DNA of 64,000 nt from Asparagopsis taxiformis (GCA_030407315.1 JALQPE010001730.1:1-64000), one strand, 5' to 3'. Positions 32,687-43,692 are shown, counted from the first letter of the stretch. The notes: generated by a model not told the origin, from the sequence alone. A program made the numbers and translations.

Positions 32687-34611
32687 ATGCCTCGTAACCC
32701 TACAGCGGGACCCTCTAGTGAGGACATAGCGCCTGCCAGCGACTTATCCGATTCGGATCTGATCGCCGAAGAAGGCGTGGTGATTAACACCCTGCAAGAC
32801 CGAGCCGACCGAATCTTCAACGAACGGTTGGAAGAGTTCAAGGCTGAATTCAGCACCGTCGTCGAGAAGACTGTTCAAGACCGCAGGGCGGAAATCGTAG
32901 ACGCTACGGTCGAAACCGTCATGGAACTGGTCGAGCCAAAGCTGATGGCCGCCAGCCGAGAAGCCACCCAAGATCGGGACGCCGAGTTCCTAGTGGAAAC
33001 CTGGAATCAGGTCAAAGCCGAATTCGCTAAGCGCGTGTCCCTTTTGGAAACTCGTCTGGAGGAGCTTTCGATTCACGGCTTTAGTGCCAGTCCATTAGGA
33101 CAACAGGAGTTTCCTGCTCGCCGCAGCCGACCGGCTGACTTCCCTGACCCTACATCCGGTAGGGAGGAAGAAGAAGATCCCCGATTGGATCAAGTCGCGG
33201 AAGCAACACGACACCTGTCGGACCGTGTCGACGCCCTCGCCGAATCACTATCCCAAACAGGGAATATCTCTCGCACGAGACAGCACACTCGTGCCACCGG
33301 ATCTATACCGGAAAATCCCTCGTGGGATGATGAAGAAGGACCTCTTGAGGAAGGCTTAGTGCCTTTGAAGGCCCGCGAACCCGCGTTCGACCTAGTGGTC
33401 TCCTATCGGTACTACCGACTCAAGAACAAGTCCCTAACGACTGATACCCCAATGGGTAAATCAAGAAGCTTGTATAAGCTAACGGAGAAGATCCGTAATT
33501 TCAACGCGTCATTCACGCCGTTCGATGGTACGGAACCCATCGATATCCTCCGGTTCCTCGCGGAATTTCAAGATGCATGTGATTCATGCGGAGTCTCGGA
33601 GGGAGAAGCTACCAAGTTACTCAAGTATTTCCTGGAAGGAGAACCTCAACGGTTTATCGCCGCTGAGGCGCGAAAGCGCAAGCTTCTCAACCATCTGCAT
33701 CAGCAGATCACTTGGCCTCAAGCCGTTAACGCCCTTCTGGCTCGCTACGCAACGGACAATGTCCTAGCGGACGCATATGACGCAGTAACGCGTATACGGC
33801 AAGGGCCGGATGAAGATGAAGCTGCATACGCAGACAGACTGCAGGACGCTGCTCTCCTGTGTGCGAACGTCTTCTCGGAAAGAGACTTGGTCAACTACTA
33901 CCTCAAGGGCCTACGCCCAGAGGTTAAACACACCGTCAAGGTGACTATAGGCCGCAGTGGCGGAGAAGATTTCCTTGCTGTCCGTAACCTTGCTAAAGGA
34001 CTCGGGGACTCTTTACGAGCATCGCTGCCCGCGAAACCTAAGGCCTACCCTACTCGGGAAATCGCGGATCGTAAACGCAAAGCGTTGCTCGCTACCGTAC
34101 CCGGAGAACCGGCTGTGATACCGCGGACCCCGCCGCCGACCTTACCTTCCCCTACCGGGAACCCAATGGGCGCGCCAATGCAGGCCCCTACCCTAACGGG
34201 AGAACATCTTAAACTCGCTGAGAGTATGATCCCCGAAGGGGCTGTTACTTGGAGATGCTCTGGCTGTCGCCAACCGGGCACGTGTTATACACTTGTCCTT
34301 ACCTACCACCCTCAGTGGGAACTTACTTCGCCTTTGCGAACTACGCTTACCAGCAAGAACCGGAGCAGGTTATGCGCCGCCAACAGCGCCAGTCCAATCG
34401 GTTCAACCGAAAAAGGGATTACCCTAAAGCCGTGCTCCAACGGTCAAACCCTCCAACACGCATGGTTGCGTTCGCCGATGACGAAAATCATCCCAAATTG
34501 GGCCCTCTGAGGCGAGACGTTTTAGAACGTAACGGATCTTCCGTAACGGCTCAAGACGTTGCCGACGCCTTGGAAACCTCCGACGACTCCGACACGTCGT
34601 CGGAAAACTAA
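32687..34611 (+). CDS. gypsy Gag, zinc knuckle split by a frame change
   Basis: ATG at 32687. Residues 20-110 are charged and probably coiled coil. A capsid-like retrotransposon-gag region spans about 270-440 (FTPFDGTEPIDILRFLAEF, later ATKLLKYFLEGEPQRF). A CCHC knuckle follows near 34257-34298, but its first two cysteines (CSGCRQPG) are in this frame and its histidine and last cysteine (GHVLYTC) are in the -1 frame. That frame runs on as a basic tail to a TAA at 34609-34611. The break is therefore either a programmed -1 shift or a one-base change in this copy. Gag packages the element's RNA. The stop overlaps the ATG of the protease ORF (TAATG). Confidence 0.88.
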
Positions 34612-35696
34612 TGACGGGGAGTGAGGTGTCGCACTCCCGTCAGGAGGTGGAGCGATTACGCTACTCGGTGGACATCTCACCACAACCACCTCCGCAGGAA
34701 AAGGCTGCAACTCCCTCTAGGGACCAAAGTCTTTCCCAGACACCAACCCCTTCGGGTTCCCCCACAGGGACTCGAACCTCAAGGCCGAAAGCCTCATGCC
34801 TGCTTAAGGCCGCCCATTACGTAGTAATGGGTTCCATCGGACTCGATCCGTCAATTCTCACGCCCATGCGTATGGTGATGGACACCGGGTCCGGACCATC
34901 GGTCATCCATGAAAGGAGCTTACCCCAAAATTGGGAACAATTCCAAGTCCCTACGGGGAAGGTTCCGCAACTAGCCGATGCTAACGGCAATCCTCTTCGG
35001 ATAAAAGGCAAGATAATACTGTCCTTACAGTTAGGCCACAAGTCCTTTGAGGAAGAATTCTTCGTCGCGCCTAAGTTGGCCGTACCCCTCATCTTGGGAA
35101 CTGGGGCAATGAATACCCACGTAGACGCAATTAGGTGCCGGGCCCAACGAATTGATATTCACGACGGCGGGTCGATAGCTATCCTAGTGATGTCGCCTAC
35201 GCGTAAAACATCCCCCACCCTTTCGTGCTACGTGGATGCCTCGCGACCCTCTAATGGGATTAACTTAGACCGCCAACCTCATGGCATTCGATTGTCACAA
35301 AGTGTGAATGTTCCTCCGCGGAGTCAAGTAACAACTACTGTTGTATGCGCCGGTGGCGGCTTGAGTATACTCTCTCCGAGAGATCGGATCCTTCACCGAC
35401 ATCGTGTCTCTATCCCGAATGGGGTTGCGGAAGTCATCCCGCGACAGGAATTCCTGACTATATTAACTAACTTCGGTACATCCGACAAGTACCTCCCTAA
35501 AGGGACAATTATAGGCTATGCCCTTCGGGCACCCGAACGGCCAATGCGCCCCATGGCTCTCAGCCGTTCTACCCCTTCCTCCCAAGAGGCCTCCACTATG
35601 GTGACTACTCTCCACCGGAGCAAAAGGCCGAGGCCACCCAACCACCAAGCTGGAAGCAAGAAGTCTCTCTGGACCACCTTGGTCAAATCCCGTTGA
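34611..35696 (+). CDS. gypsy aspartic protease ORF
   Basis: 361 aa from an ATG that shares its A with the Gag stop codon (TAATG), an arrangement used for stop-start translational coupling in some retroelements. Residues 1-70 are Pro/Ser-rich. The retropepsin follows: MDTGSGPSVIHERSL near residue 90 carries the catalytic Asp, and PLILGTGAMNTH near 155 corresponds to the conserved ILG strand. The C-terminal half resembles the linker before RT in other chromoviruses. The reading frame of pol is open for at least 150 nt before this ORF ends. Confidence 0.88.
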   Translation: MTGSEVSHSRQEVERLRYSVDISPQPPPQEKAATPSRDQSLSQTPTPSGSPTGTRTSRPKASCLLKAAHYVVMGSIGLDPSILTPMRMVMDTGSGPSVIHERSLPQNWEQFQVPTGKVPQLADANGNPLRIKGKIILSLQLGHKSFEEEFFVAPKLAVPLILGTGAMNTHVDAIRCRAQRIDIHDGGSIAILVMSPTRKTSPTLSCYVDASRPSNGINLDRQPHGIRLSQSVNVPPRSQVTTTVVCAGGGLSILSPRDRILHRHRVSIPNGVAEVIPRQEFLTILTNFGTSDKYLPKGTIIGYALRAPERPMRPMALSRSTPSSQEASTMVTTLHRSKRPRPPNHQAGSKKSLWTTLVKSR

Positions 35697-38600
35697 GGGA
35701 ACGCATCCTTAGCATGCTATCTCGACACGAGTCTATGTGGGATGGATCCCTAGGGGACATCCGCGCTACGGAACACCGAATCGACATAGTCGAAGGGAGC
35801 AAGCCTAGACGGCAACAACCCTACCGGATGGGACCCGCTCGCAGAGAGATTGCCCGTAAGGAAATAACCAGCATGCTGGAAAAGGGAGTGATCGAACCGT
35901 CGACCTCCGAATGGGCTAGCCCAGTGGTTCTTGTCCCGAAGAAGGATGGTAAATTACGCTTTTGCGTCGACTATAGGGGTCTTAACGACATCACTGTCAA
36001 TGATGTGTACCCCCTTCCACGAATGGATGATTGCATTGACTCCCTCGGAGATGCTCAAATATTCACCACATTGGATTGTAATTCTGGCTATTGGCAGATT
36101 CCTGTTGCACAGGACGACCGTGACAAAACGGCATTCACCTCCCACTTGGGGACATATCGCTTCAAGCGTTTGCCTTTTGGCTTAAAGAATGCTCCGGCAA
36201 CGTTTCAGCGTGCCATCGACATTATTCTTAGCAGCGTTCGCTGGCAGACCTGTCTGATTTACTTAGACGATGTGATCGTATTCTCTCGGGACGAGGCCGA
36301 ACATCTCCACCATGTGGACCAAGTACTCTCCCTCCTACGGGAAGCAGGTGTCACCCTGAAGTTGACAAAGTGTCATTTCTTCGAAAAGAAGGTTGATTAC
36401 CTGGGACATGTCGTGATGCCAGGAAAGCTAGCTGTTGCACAGAACGCCACTTCGGCTATCGCTGACGCGATCTTTCCGCAAACGCCTACGCAAATGCGAT
36501 CCTTCCTCGGAAGCTGTGGCGTCTTTCGACGATTCATCAAAGGGTATGCCGCAATTGCGCACCCCTTGAACGAAATGCTGACCAAAGACAGCCTCCCTAA
36601 ATTCGGGAAAGAACCTCCTACCGAGGACCAACGCCGCGCGTTCAACGCTCTCAAAGAGGTCATGACCAAGCCGCCGATACTGGCTCTACCCAAGTTGGGT
36701 CAACCCTACACCGTAGACACGGACGCGTCCGCATACCAAATAGGATGCGCTCTGCTTCAGCAGCAAGGGGAAGAGAACGATCTCAAGCCAATTGGCTATT
36801 GGTCGCGGACCTTGACTAAACCTGAAAGAGGTTACTCCCCTACGGAGCGTGAATGTCTAGCCGTCGTATGGGCTGTCACTATCCTACGTCCATACTTGGA
36901 GCAAACAAAGTTTGTAGTCCGGACGGACCATAACGCGCTACGTTGGCTCATGAATATCAATGACCCTTCAGGGAGACTATGCCGTTGGCGCCTCCGACTT
37001 GCGGAGTTTGACTATCAAATAGTCTACCGACCCGGCCGGGTTCACCAACTACCAGACGCCCTTTCGCGTGTTGAAACTAACGGCGAGACGCCCGTCACTA
37101 TTGACGATGAAATACCAACTCTGTTGGCCACGCACGCACCGCAAGGTGAAACATCCCTGGATGATGACACTGATGTTTGGTTCTACGACCTTTCTCTAGC
37201 AAGAGACCACGCCGAGGAGGCGCCTAATCGCAACGGTACACCCGTCTTAACAACTCATCCGCAAACGGAAAACTACTGCCCGATAACTCTCCAAGAGTGG
37301 CTCGAAGAGCAACGAACAGACGACTTCTGTCAACAGGCCCTGGCCTCGCAGAAATCTGACTCTCTCTTCTTCGAAGACGAAGACGGTGTCCTTTGTAGGA
37401 AGTCCAAATTGGACGGGTCATCCCAGATTGTGGTACCCAAAGCCTTACGGCAACGTCTATTGACGATGTGCCACCACGGCATCTTGGCAGGACATCCTGG
37501 TCAGAACCGCATGTACGACACGATGCGTCTATCTTATTATTGGCCTGCAATGGCTGCGGACATAACCGGAACGGTTGAACGCTGTTCAGCGTGTGCGAGA
37601 AACCGATTACGGTTGCGCAAACATGCGAGTACCCTCCAGCTGTTCCCAGCTACCACACCGTTGGATGACGTTGCAATTGACCTCCTCGGTCCTCTACCTC
37701 GTACCAAGAAAGGTAACGTGCACCTACTGGTGATTTCATGTCGCTTCTCCAAGCTCACCCAAGTGGTGCCCCTGCGAAGCATTACGGCTTACCATGTGGC
37801 AGTAGCCTTTTGTACACATTGGGTGTTTAAGTATGGTCCTCCACGGACATTACTATCCGATAACGGTCCGCAATTTGCGTCGAAGTTCTTCCAGGCCGTC
37901 TGCCTCCAGTTAGGAACGAAGAACGTCTTCACGACGGCTTACCATCCCCAGACAAATGGGCAAGTCGAACGGTATAACCGCACTCTATTGAGCATGCTAC
38001 GTAATTACGTTAATGATAACCAGGACGACTGGGATGTCTACGCATCAGCGTTAACCTATGCGTACAACACGCACGTGCATCGCACAACGGGAACTACACC
38101 CTTCGACCTAATCCTAAGCCGACCTCCACCGCCATACGCGACACACCATTCGGTGAAAAGGAGGGCAACGCCGGACGCGTTCACGAAGCAAGACTTCTTA
38201 CGCCGTATTACGGACACCATCGAGCTGGCAGGTAAACGCCTCCACGGCGCGCAAGCACGCTACAAGCGTAACTTCGACCGGTCAATCCGGAAGTCTAAAC
38301 GACTCATCACTACCGATGATTACGTTTATCTGGATAATCCAGAAGTCCGTGAACGGAACAAGCTAACTCCAATAGCTCAAGGTCCCTATAGGGTTATCCG
38401 TGCCGGACGGCGAACGGTTTACATCGACCGCGATGGTATCACCGAAAAGGTTAGTCTCGATAGAGTTGCACTCGCTCCGCGACCAACCGAGGAACCAACC
38501 TTACCACCTCGGCTACATGCCGCTAACGCACAAGCGTCACCATCAGGTGCAGATGCCCTCGCGCCAAATACACAATCACGCCAACCGACGGGCGACGGCC

Positions 38601-39625
38601 AACAATACGCGCCAAACGAATCACTTCCGCCAACTCCTAATCAGGAATACCCCTTCAGGGATCAACCATCGTCTCCACGACAACCAACAATTAGGATAAC
38701 ACCTGAAGGTAGTGGTTTGGGACAAACCACCCTTCCGGAGGGGGCCCCCGACGCTGTGCGCGTAAGCAAAAATTTCGCAACATCCTCTCGGGATGAACCT
38801 TGTAGTCTTTCACCTTTTGGTAACTCACCCACAATTGGGAACGACGCACACGACCCAAGTCGTTCACCCACTCAGCCGGTAACTACCAACCGCAATCGCA
38901 CACAATTGCGAAGAAGTCAACAAAGACGCCACGACAACTCTGCCAATGCAGACCAAGACCAATACGTCAACCCTGACAGGGCTCTCCCGTCGCACAAGCG
39001 AGCAACTCGCCGAAGTATGGCAGGCACCGACGCCACAGACTCAGCCCCAAGGCATTTGACCAACGCAAACGCGACCAGGCGACGCTCAATCAAAGCACGC
39101 ATACAAACGCCGACTTCCCCTCAACGGGACGCGAACCCTCCATCGGGAGCCGAACTTCGCATAGCGAACCAAGCAAGTCAAGTACCCGCCCATTTGGCAA
39201 AACCCAAACCGGGTCGACACACTCGCTCAAGTGCGAAGAAGATAGCCACGGCAAACCCCGTAAGGTCTTTGGAAGCCACCCCCAATGGGGAACAAGAGAA
39301 AGCGCCACAGGGCACGCAGCCGAACTCGGAACGAGTAGCTTTCCCTGAAGGGACGAAGGAAACCCCAGAGGGAAGTAGCGACGCCGAACGCGCAACCTCA
39401 GAGGAGGAATATCCCATCGATGATCTCCTAGATTACGTCACTGACGACGACGGGGAACAATGGTTCCTGGTGAAGTGGTATGGCTACCGAAAGCCGACAT
39501 GGACGCAACGCGCGAACGTCCCCCCTGAATGGGCATCAAGGTACTTCCGTCGAAGACAACACCGCGAAGGTGACCGGCAACCACGCCGAGCGCGCACGCG
39601 CAAACCCAAGAGAGGGAAGAAGTAG
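35693..39625 (+). CDS. gypsy Pol: reverse transcriptase, RNase H, integrase, chromodomain
   Basis: The ORF has no ATG at its 5' edge and overlaps the protease ORF in the -1 frame by at least 150 nt, so it is probably made by -1 frameshifting. Counting from 35693: RT residues 40-280 with IYLDDVIVFSRD near 190; RNase H with TDASAYQIGCALLQ near 345; integrase zinc finger (HHGILAGHPG ... CSACARN) at about 596-640; integrase core D (AIDLLGP, ~660), D (LSDNGPQF, ~721), E (NGQVERYN, ~756). A chromodomain sits at the C-terminus (WFLVKWYGYRKPTWTQ, ~1262-1278) after a long basic disordered linker. The chromodomain places it among chromoviruses, which use it to target chromatin. No stop interrupts it. 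Confidence 0.95.
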   Translation: MRERILSMLSRHESMWDGSLGDIRATEHRIDIVEGSKPRRQQPYRMGPARREIARKEITSMLEKGVIEPSTSEWASPVVLVPKKDGKLRFCVDYRGLNDITVNDVYPLPRMDDCIDSLGDAQIFTTLDCNSGYWQIPVAQDDRDKTAFTSHLGTYRFKRLPFGLKNAPATFQRAIDIILSSVRWQTCLIYLDDVIVFSRDEAEHLHHVDQVLSLLREAGVTLKLTKCHFFEKKVDYLGHVVMPGKLAVAQNATSAIADAIFPQTPTQMRSFLGSCGVFRRFIKGYAAIAHPLNEMLTKDSLPKFGKEPPTEDQRRAFNALKEVMTKPPILALPKLGQPYTVDTDASAYQIGCALLQQQGEENDLKPIGYWSRTLTKPERGYSPTERECLAVVWAVTILRPYLEQTKFVVRTDHNALRWLMNINDPSGRLCRWRLRLAEFDYQIVYRPGRVHQLPDALSRVETNGETPVTIDDEIPTLLATHAPQGETSLDDDTDVWFYDLSLARDHAEEAPNRNGTPVLTTHPQTENYCPITLQEWLEEQRTDDFCQQALASQKSDSLFFEDEDGVLCRKSKLDGSSQIVVPKALRQRLLTMCHHGILAGHPGQNRMYDTMRLSYYWPAMAADITGTVERCSACARNRLRLRKHASTLQLFPATTPLDDVAIDLLGPLPRTKKGNVHLLVISCRFSKLTQVVPLRSITAYHVAVAFCTHWVFKYGPPRTLLSDNGPQFASKFFQAVCLQLGTKNVFTTAYHPQTNGQVERYNRTLLSMLRNYVNDNQDDWDVYASALTYAYNTHVHRTTGTTPFDLILSRPPPPYATHHSVKRRATPDAFTKQDFLRRITDTIELAGKRLHGAQARYKRNFDRSIRKSKRLITTDDYVYLDNPEVRERNKLTPIAQGPYRVIRAGRRTVYIDRDGITEKVSLDRVALAPRPTEEPTLPPRLHAANAQASPSGADALAPNTQSRQPTGDGQQYAPNESLPPTPNQEYPFRDQPSSPRQPTIRITPEGSGLGQTTLPEGAPDAVRVSKNFATSSRDEPCSLSPFGNSPTIGNDAHDPSRSPTQPVTTNRNRTQLRRSQQRRHDNSANADQDQYVNPDRALPSHKRATRRSMAGTDATDSAPRHLTNANATRRRSIKARIQTPTSPQRDANPPSGAELRIANQASQVPAHLAKPKPGRHTRSSAKKIATANPVRSLEATPNGEQEKAPQGTQPNSERVAFPEGTKETPEGSSDAERATSEEEYPIDDLLDYVTDDDGEQWFLVKWYGYRKPTWTQRANVPPEWASRYFRRRQHREGDRQPRRARTRKPKRGKK

Positions 39626-39949
39626 AGTAACCCCACAGGGATAAGAACCTAACAAGGTACCCACTGGGTGGAGCTACCAAACCTCGGAGGGTCAAGCCAA
39701 AAAGGGCACACTTTATCACCGCCAACCGGAGCCACTGTGGAAATTTAGATTTCAGGAAATGAAAAAATTGACCAAAAAAGGGTTTCAACAAACAAATCCG
39801 CACGTCAGCGTGATGATGCATCTAGCGTGATGATGCATCTTTAATGTACCTCAGAGGTGCCTCAGGACTACCTGATGAACAATGGCGCAACGCAAAAGCG
39901 TGTTCAAACTACCGTTAGAGGTTATTCTCCCAAAGGCAATTGCCAGTCC
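39626..39949. other. Junction between pol and the antisense module
   Basis: Short non-coding stretch after pol, including a GATGATGCATCT word repeated at about 39811-39841. It holds the 3' ends of the two convergent gene sets. Confidence 0.5.
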
Positions 39950-41005
39950 TTAGCGACGATAATGGCTAGAAGGCCGAGGCCGATGAGAGGCAGACGGTGC
40001 CGTAGGGGCAGGAGCGCGTACATTCGTCGAAGGACGAGGATGGCGGGGTGCAACCCTTGTGAAGGTAGGATTACGACGCAAACTGCGTTGCGGAACTGCA
40101 CTAGAACCCCGACGACGGGCAGGCACAGGGCCATGCGAAGACGCAACCGCAGAGGCGGATAACCCAACTGCTGGGATGGACGCGGGAGGCGGAGAAACAT
40201 CTGGCGACTCAGGCGACCCTAACCGGGCATCAAGACGCGCAAGTAAAGGATTACTAGCATCCGCAGCACCCACGGGGGAATGAAGACGAGTACGCACGTT
40301 GCGTTCGGGAAGACCCTCATCGGGAGACCTAGCGCGACGACGCGAGTAACCAGGCTGAACGGCCTCCTCGCCACCCTCTTCGGGAATAACTGCTTGCTGC
40401 AGTAGACGCCTAGCGTCCTCCAACTCACCTTCTAATTCCCCAACCCGGGTTCGCAATTCTGCTGCCTCCAGGCGTGCGGCCTCAACCTCCCTATCCGCTG
40501 TGCGGCGACGCTCTCGGGCGATGTTACGCTGTTCGCGTCCTTGCTTATAGCGAGCAGCTAACGTGATGCACGACAATGCAAGTCCATCCAACGCGGATCT
40601 TACGATGTAACGCCCATTGGCAGAGGCAAAAACGGAAGCCACCGTACCATCCCCGAGATCATCGGCCAACCGCCGCACATGCGGAATCGATAGCAATTCG
40701 CGACTCGACAATTCCCCACGTAGGATATCAACAGCAGGAGGCTGACGCGTGACTACATCATCACCGTTCACGGATGGCTCAGAGCCTTGGTCGGATGTTA
40801 GAAGCGCCTCCATGGCGGGACCCACTTGGGATGAAGGGGCAGCTGTGGGCCGAAGGGTTGGCGCGGTAGGCGCGACGGTCATCGGGACCTGACTTTCGTA
40901 CAAGTCATCGGCACCACTGGGTGGTAAGGAAGCAACAGGAGCTAAGCTCCGTCCTGCGTAAGCGAACGCCCGGTTGGGCCTCCCGCCTCGGCGGCCGTCC
41001 ACCAC
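39950..41005 (-). CDS. gypsy antisense ORF 2, unknown
   Basis: About 350 aa, overlapping the end of antisense ORF 1 by 64 nt in the -1 frame and lacking an early ATG. This suggests it is made as a -1 frameshift extension of ORF 1. Residues 130-215 form a likely coiled coil (Ala/Arg/Glu-rich heptads). The C-terminal part is Pro/Ser/Arg-rich and basic. No retroviral domain recognised. It runs against the direction of gag-pol. It could be a structural protein with Gag-like character or a captured host gene. No homologue is known to me. Confidence 0.55.
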   Translation of the reverse strand: MVDGRRGGRPNRAFAYAGRSLAPVASLPPSGADDLYESQVPMTVAPTAPTLRPTAAPSSQVGPAMEALLTSDQGSEPSVNGDDVVTRQPPAVDILRGELSSRELLSIPHVRRLADDLGDGTVASVFASANGRYIVRSALDGLALSCITLAARYKQGREQRNIARERRRTADREVEAARLEAAELRTRVGELEGELEDARRLLQQAVIPEEGGEEAVQPGYSRRRARSPDEGLPERNVRTRLHSPVGAADASNPLLARLDARLGSPESPDVSPPPASIPAVGLSASAVASSHGPVPARRRGSSAVPQRSLRRNPTFTRVAPRHPRPSTNVRAPAPTAPSASHRPRPSSHYRR

Positions 41006-43215
41006 GGACGCGGCACAAATGCCTCGCCAACAGGCTGATATTTGTAAGAGTCGGGGTGACCGTCGGAATACCTGTCAGGCTCCACGCCGTAATACCCATC
41101 TTCGGTGAACTCACCATCTCTGCGATAAGGCGGCAGCTCGGCGACTGTACCATCTCGATGGTTTAACACGTTAATACGTAACGCCCTCACCGGCAAGTCA
41201 ACAGTCCTGTAGATAACCACCTTCTCCGGTGCCACTCCCGTGATGTTGGTACTGACCAATTCCTGCGGATAATCATCACCCCCAAGGGCCACCTTCAGCA
41301 ACCGACGCACTACCGAACCAGGTAACTCCCGACTATAGGGGACCACGTCCGACACCGGAACCTTCGGGATATCGTACCAAGTACTACTCACCCTATTGAG
41401 GAGTTCCTCCGCCATCACCGGCACAAAGCCCCGCGTCTCGGCGGTACGAGCCAACTCGATCCCTATAAGGATATCCCTCTCCAACTCGAGGTACGATCGG
41501 AACCTGTCCATTCGCCATTCGGGCGCGTCGCGAAGAGCGGAATTGTGGAAATACACCAGCGACGGAGGGTCGGCAACGGGCAAACACATCGGTGGAGATG
41601 ACTTGCCTTCCCAAGTGGGATCATCCCATAGCGGGTCCAAAGCTTCCCTAGCTACCTTCATGGGTCTAGTGACCGGCTCAGCAGAGCTACCATGACGGTG
41701 CGCGAACACGCGATAATCATTCGCCGTCACCTGACGTCCCATCCTTCGGGAAGTAACCCTAGCGTGCAAACGCATATGATGCTCGTAGCTACCCGTATCG
41801 GGACGTGGAGGGTACGCAAACCAGCGTGACCGAACCATCGGTAGATCCGCTACGGAGCCTTGGTACGATCCTTCCTGGAACAAGCGACGATTCATACGTT
41901 CGACGTACAGCGCATCTCCGGGATGGAGCAGGAAAGTCCTGTCGCTGCATAGCGTATGGGGGACACGGAAGTGACGCATAGGGCGACTCGAGGGGAGACG
42001 GGCATACGCCGACCAACATTCGTTTTGAACCTGATGGTTTTGACCCCGGAGGGAGCTCATGAGAAGCATATCGCGACGTAACTCGCTTCTCGGGCGATCC
42101 GTAAAGTCCCTACGAGGGAGTCGCGCAAACGGGTAGTGTTCCCAAGGAGCGGCGAGCTCACGCCTGAAAGGCAAGGCTTGCGAATCGAATACCACCAGTT
42201 CATCAGCATTGGCTGGGTAAAATTCTCCCATGGAGCGCCAATTGGCAGTCGGCTTAGGTGCCCGAGGGGGAGTGTTGTGTGACGGAACAGCTGGTGCTGG
42301 AGCAGACGCAACCGCGTAAGGGTCAACCAAGGCGGTGCCCGATGGTCTTACGCCTACAGAGGCATCGGCGGCAGCCGCACCAGACCCACTTCGGGTAACT
42401 CTGCCAGTAGAGGCATATGGGTCTATGACCTTCTCGACAGGTTGAGCATTAGCCTTTTCGGCTGCAGCCTTCTCGGCTTCGGCTCGAGCAGCCTCGCGGC
42501 GCAATTCTTCTTCCCTACGCTTTCGAGCGTCCGCCAGTATCTGTTGGTTGCGGCGGCCATAGTCCTCATAGGGATTCGCTGAAGCGTCATGACCAGAAGA
42601 GGTACGAGCCGCCGGGGCGGAAGGACGAGAAGTAATCGGACGCGAACTTGGCGAAGGCCTGACGTTCGGCTGCCTTGTTGGCCTGGGCGTAGCGCCTCCC
42701 TCGGCGACGACTTCAATCACCTCCTCGGTGTCGGCCGGCATGGCTCCCCTTGGGGACGGGCCGGCGGCCTTCGATGACTCACCTTCGCGTGATGGCGGAT
42801 TAACCGATGACGGTTTGACACTTGCCACTGGGGTGGAAGGCTTCGGGGAAGCAGGCGATTCAGCCGGAACAGAGTCGCGCTCTTGTGCGCTTGCCCTGGT
42901 AGGGGGGACCGTCTCTTCGGAACGCGCTTGCGCACTCACAACCTTGCCAGCAGGCGACGCTGGATCAGCGGTGCCTTTGGCGGCAGACGAACGCGTTCGC
43001 GTTTGCGATTGAGCCGCGGTGGCTGACGGCACGCGTGGCGCTGAAGTCGACGAAGACTTAGCCGGTGTAGGCGGAACCCCGGTGCGGGAGGAGGAAGCCT
43101 GGTGGCGCGTCGTGGGACGGCGAACGCTGGAGCGTGTGGTAGGACGGTTGGGCGAACCCATATTGTCTCCTTCCTCTTCAGAGGATTCGAATTGAATCGG
43201 AGCACGAGGGGTCAT
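40942..43215 (-). CDS. gypsy antisense ORF 1, unknown 757-aa protein
   Basis: The open frame begins at 43374 with GTG; the first ATG is at 43215, about 480 bp inside the 3' LTR boundary. The first 350 residues are low-complexity (Ser/Pro/Thr/Arg/Ala) with an Ala/Glu/Arg helix near 240-270. Residues 330-740 are a well-formed, Arg/Tyr/Trp-rich globular domain that I cannot assign (landmarks WRSMGEFYPANADELVVFDS and RTFLLHPGDALYVERMNRR). The ORF is free of stops and lies between the pol 3' end and the LTR, where additional ORFs occur in some gypsy lineages. With near-identical LTRs there has been little time for decay, so openness alone is weak evidence of function. Confidence 0.6.
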   Translation of the reverse strand: MTPRAPIQFESSEEEGDNMGSPNRPTTRSSVRRPTTRHQASSSRTGVPPTPAKSSSTSAPRVPSATAAQSQTRTRSSAAKGTADPASPAGKVVSAQARSEETVPPTRASAQERDSVPAESPASPKPSTPVASVKPSSVNPPSREGESSKAAGPSPRGAMPADTEEVIEVVAEGGATPRPTRQPNVRPSPSSRPITSRPSAPAARTSSGHDASANPYEDYGRRNQQILADARKRREEELRREAARAEAEKAAAEKANAQPVEKVIDPYASTGRVTRSGSGAAAADASVGVRPSGTALVDPYAVASAPAPAVPSHNTPPRAPKPTANWRSMGEFYPANADELVVFDSQALPFRRELAAPWEHYPFARLPRRDFTDRPRSELRRDMLLMSSLRGQNHQVQNECWSAYARLPSSRPMRHFRVPHTLCSDRTFLLHPGDALYVERMNRRLFQEGSYQGSVADLPMVRSRWFAYPPRPDTGSYEHHMRLHARVTSRRMGRQVTANDYRVFAHRHGSSAEPVTRPMKVAREALDPLWDDPTWEGKSSPPMCLPVADPPSLVYFHNSALRDAPEWRMDRFRSYLELERDILIGIELARTAETRGFVPVMAEELLNRVSSTWYDIPKVPVSDVVPYSRELPGSVVRRLLKVALGGDDYPQELVSTNITGVAPEKVVIYRTVDLPVRALRINVLNHRDGTVAELPPYRRDGEFTEDGYYGVEPDRYSDGHPDSYKYQPVGEAFVPRPWWTAAEAGGPTGRSLTQDGA

Positions 43216-43692
43216 CCTAAAAGCCAGTAGAGGCGATGACAGACGCTGATAAAAACCCTGAAGCGGGACGAACAAGTGGCCTATTGGCTTAAGTCTCCGG
43301 GAGAAGGGGGATCGCGAGGCAATGGGCCGAAACGGCGAATGCAAGCCTCGAATTGGCACCGCTCGTGCGATCACGCGGCTAATTATTTAGCAGATGGACG
43401 CAAAAACCCTTTGAGGGATAATGGAAAGGACGCGAATGCGTGGACGCAGTTGGACACCGAAGGGGTGAATACGCTGTGTTGCGTTAGGGCGATGATGGAC
43501 CTGAAACAGGTATTGATTCCAATAGGAAACGGTCGGGCGGAACTCGGGAAGAGTCGGATGGACAACACATTTAGTGTGCACGCGCCGCGCGCGGGAAAAT
43601 TTTGAATTGCACAATGCAACGGCCACAGCCAAAAATTGTAATTTTATTTGATCAAATTTTGTCGGGACGACAAATCTCTCAGGAGGGGGCCG

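Noticed and set aside
35693..35695. ATGA stop-start overlap between gypsy protease and pol
   Set aside because: The codon there is TTG, not ATG, and the pol frame is open well upstream; frameshifting is more likely than reinitiation.
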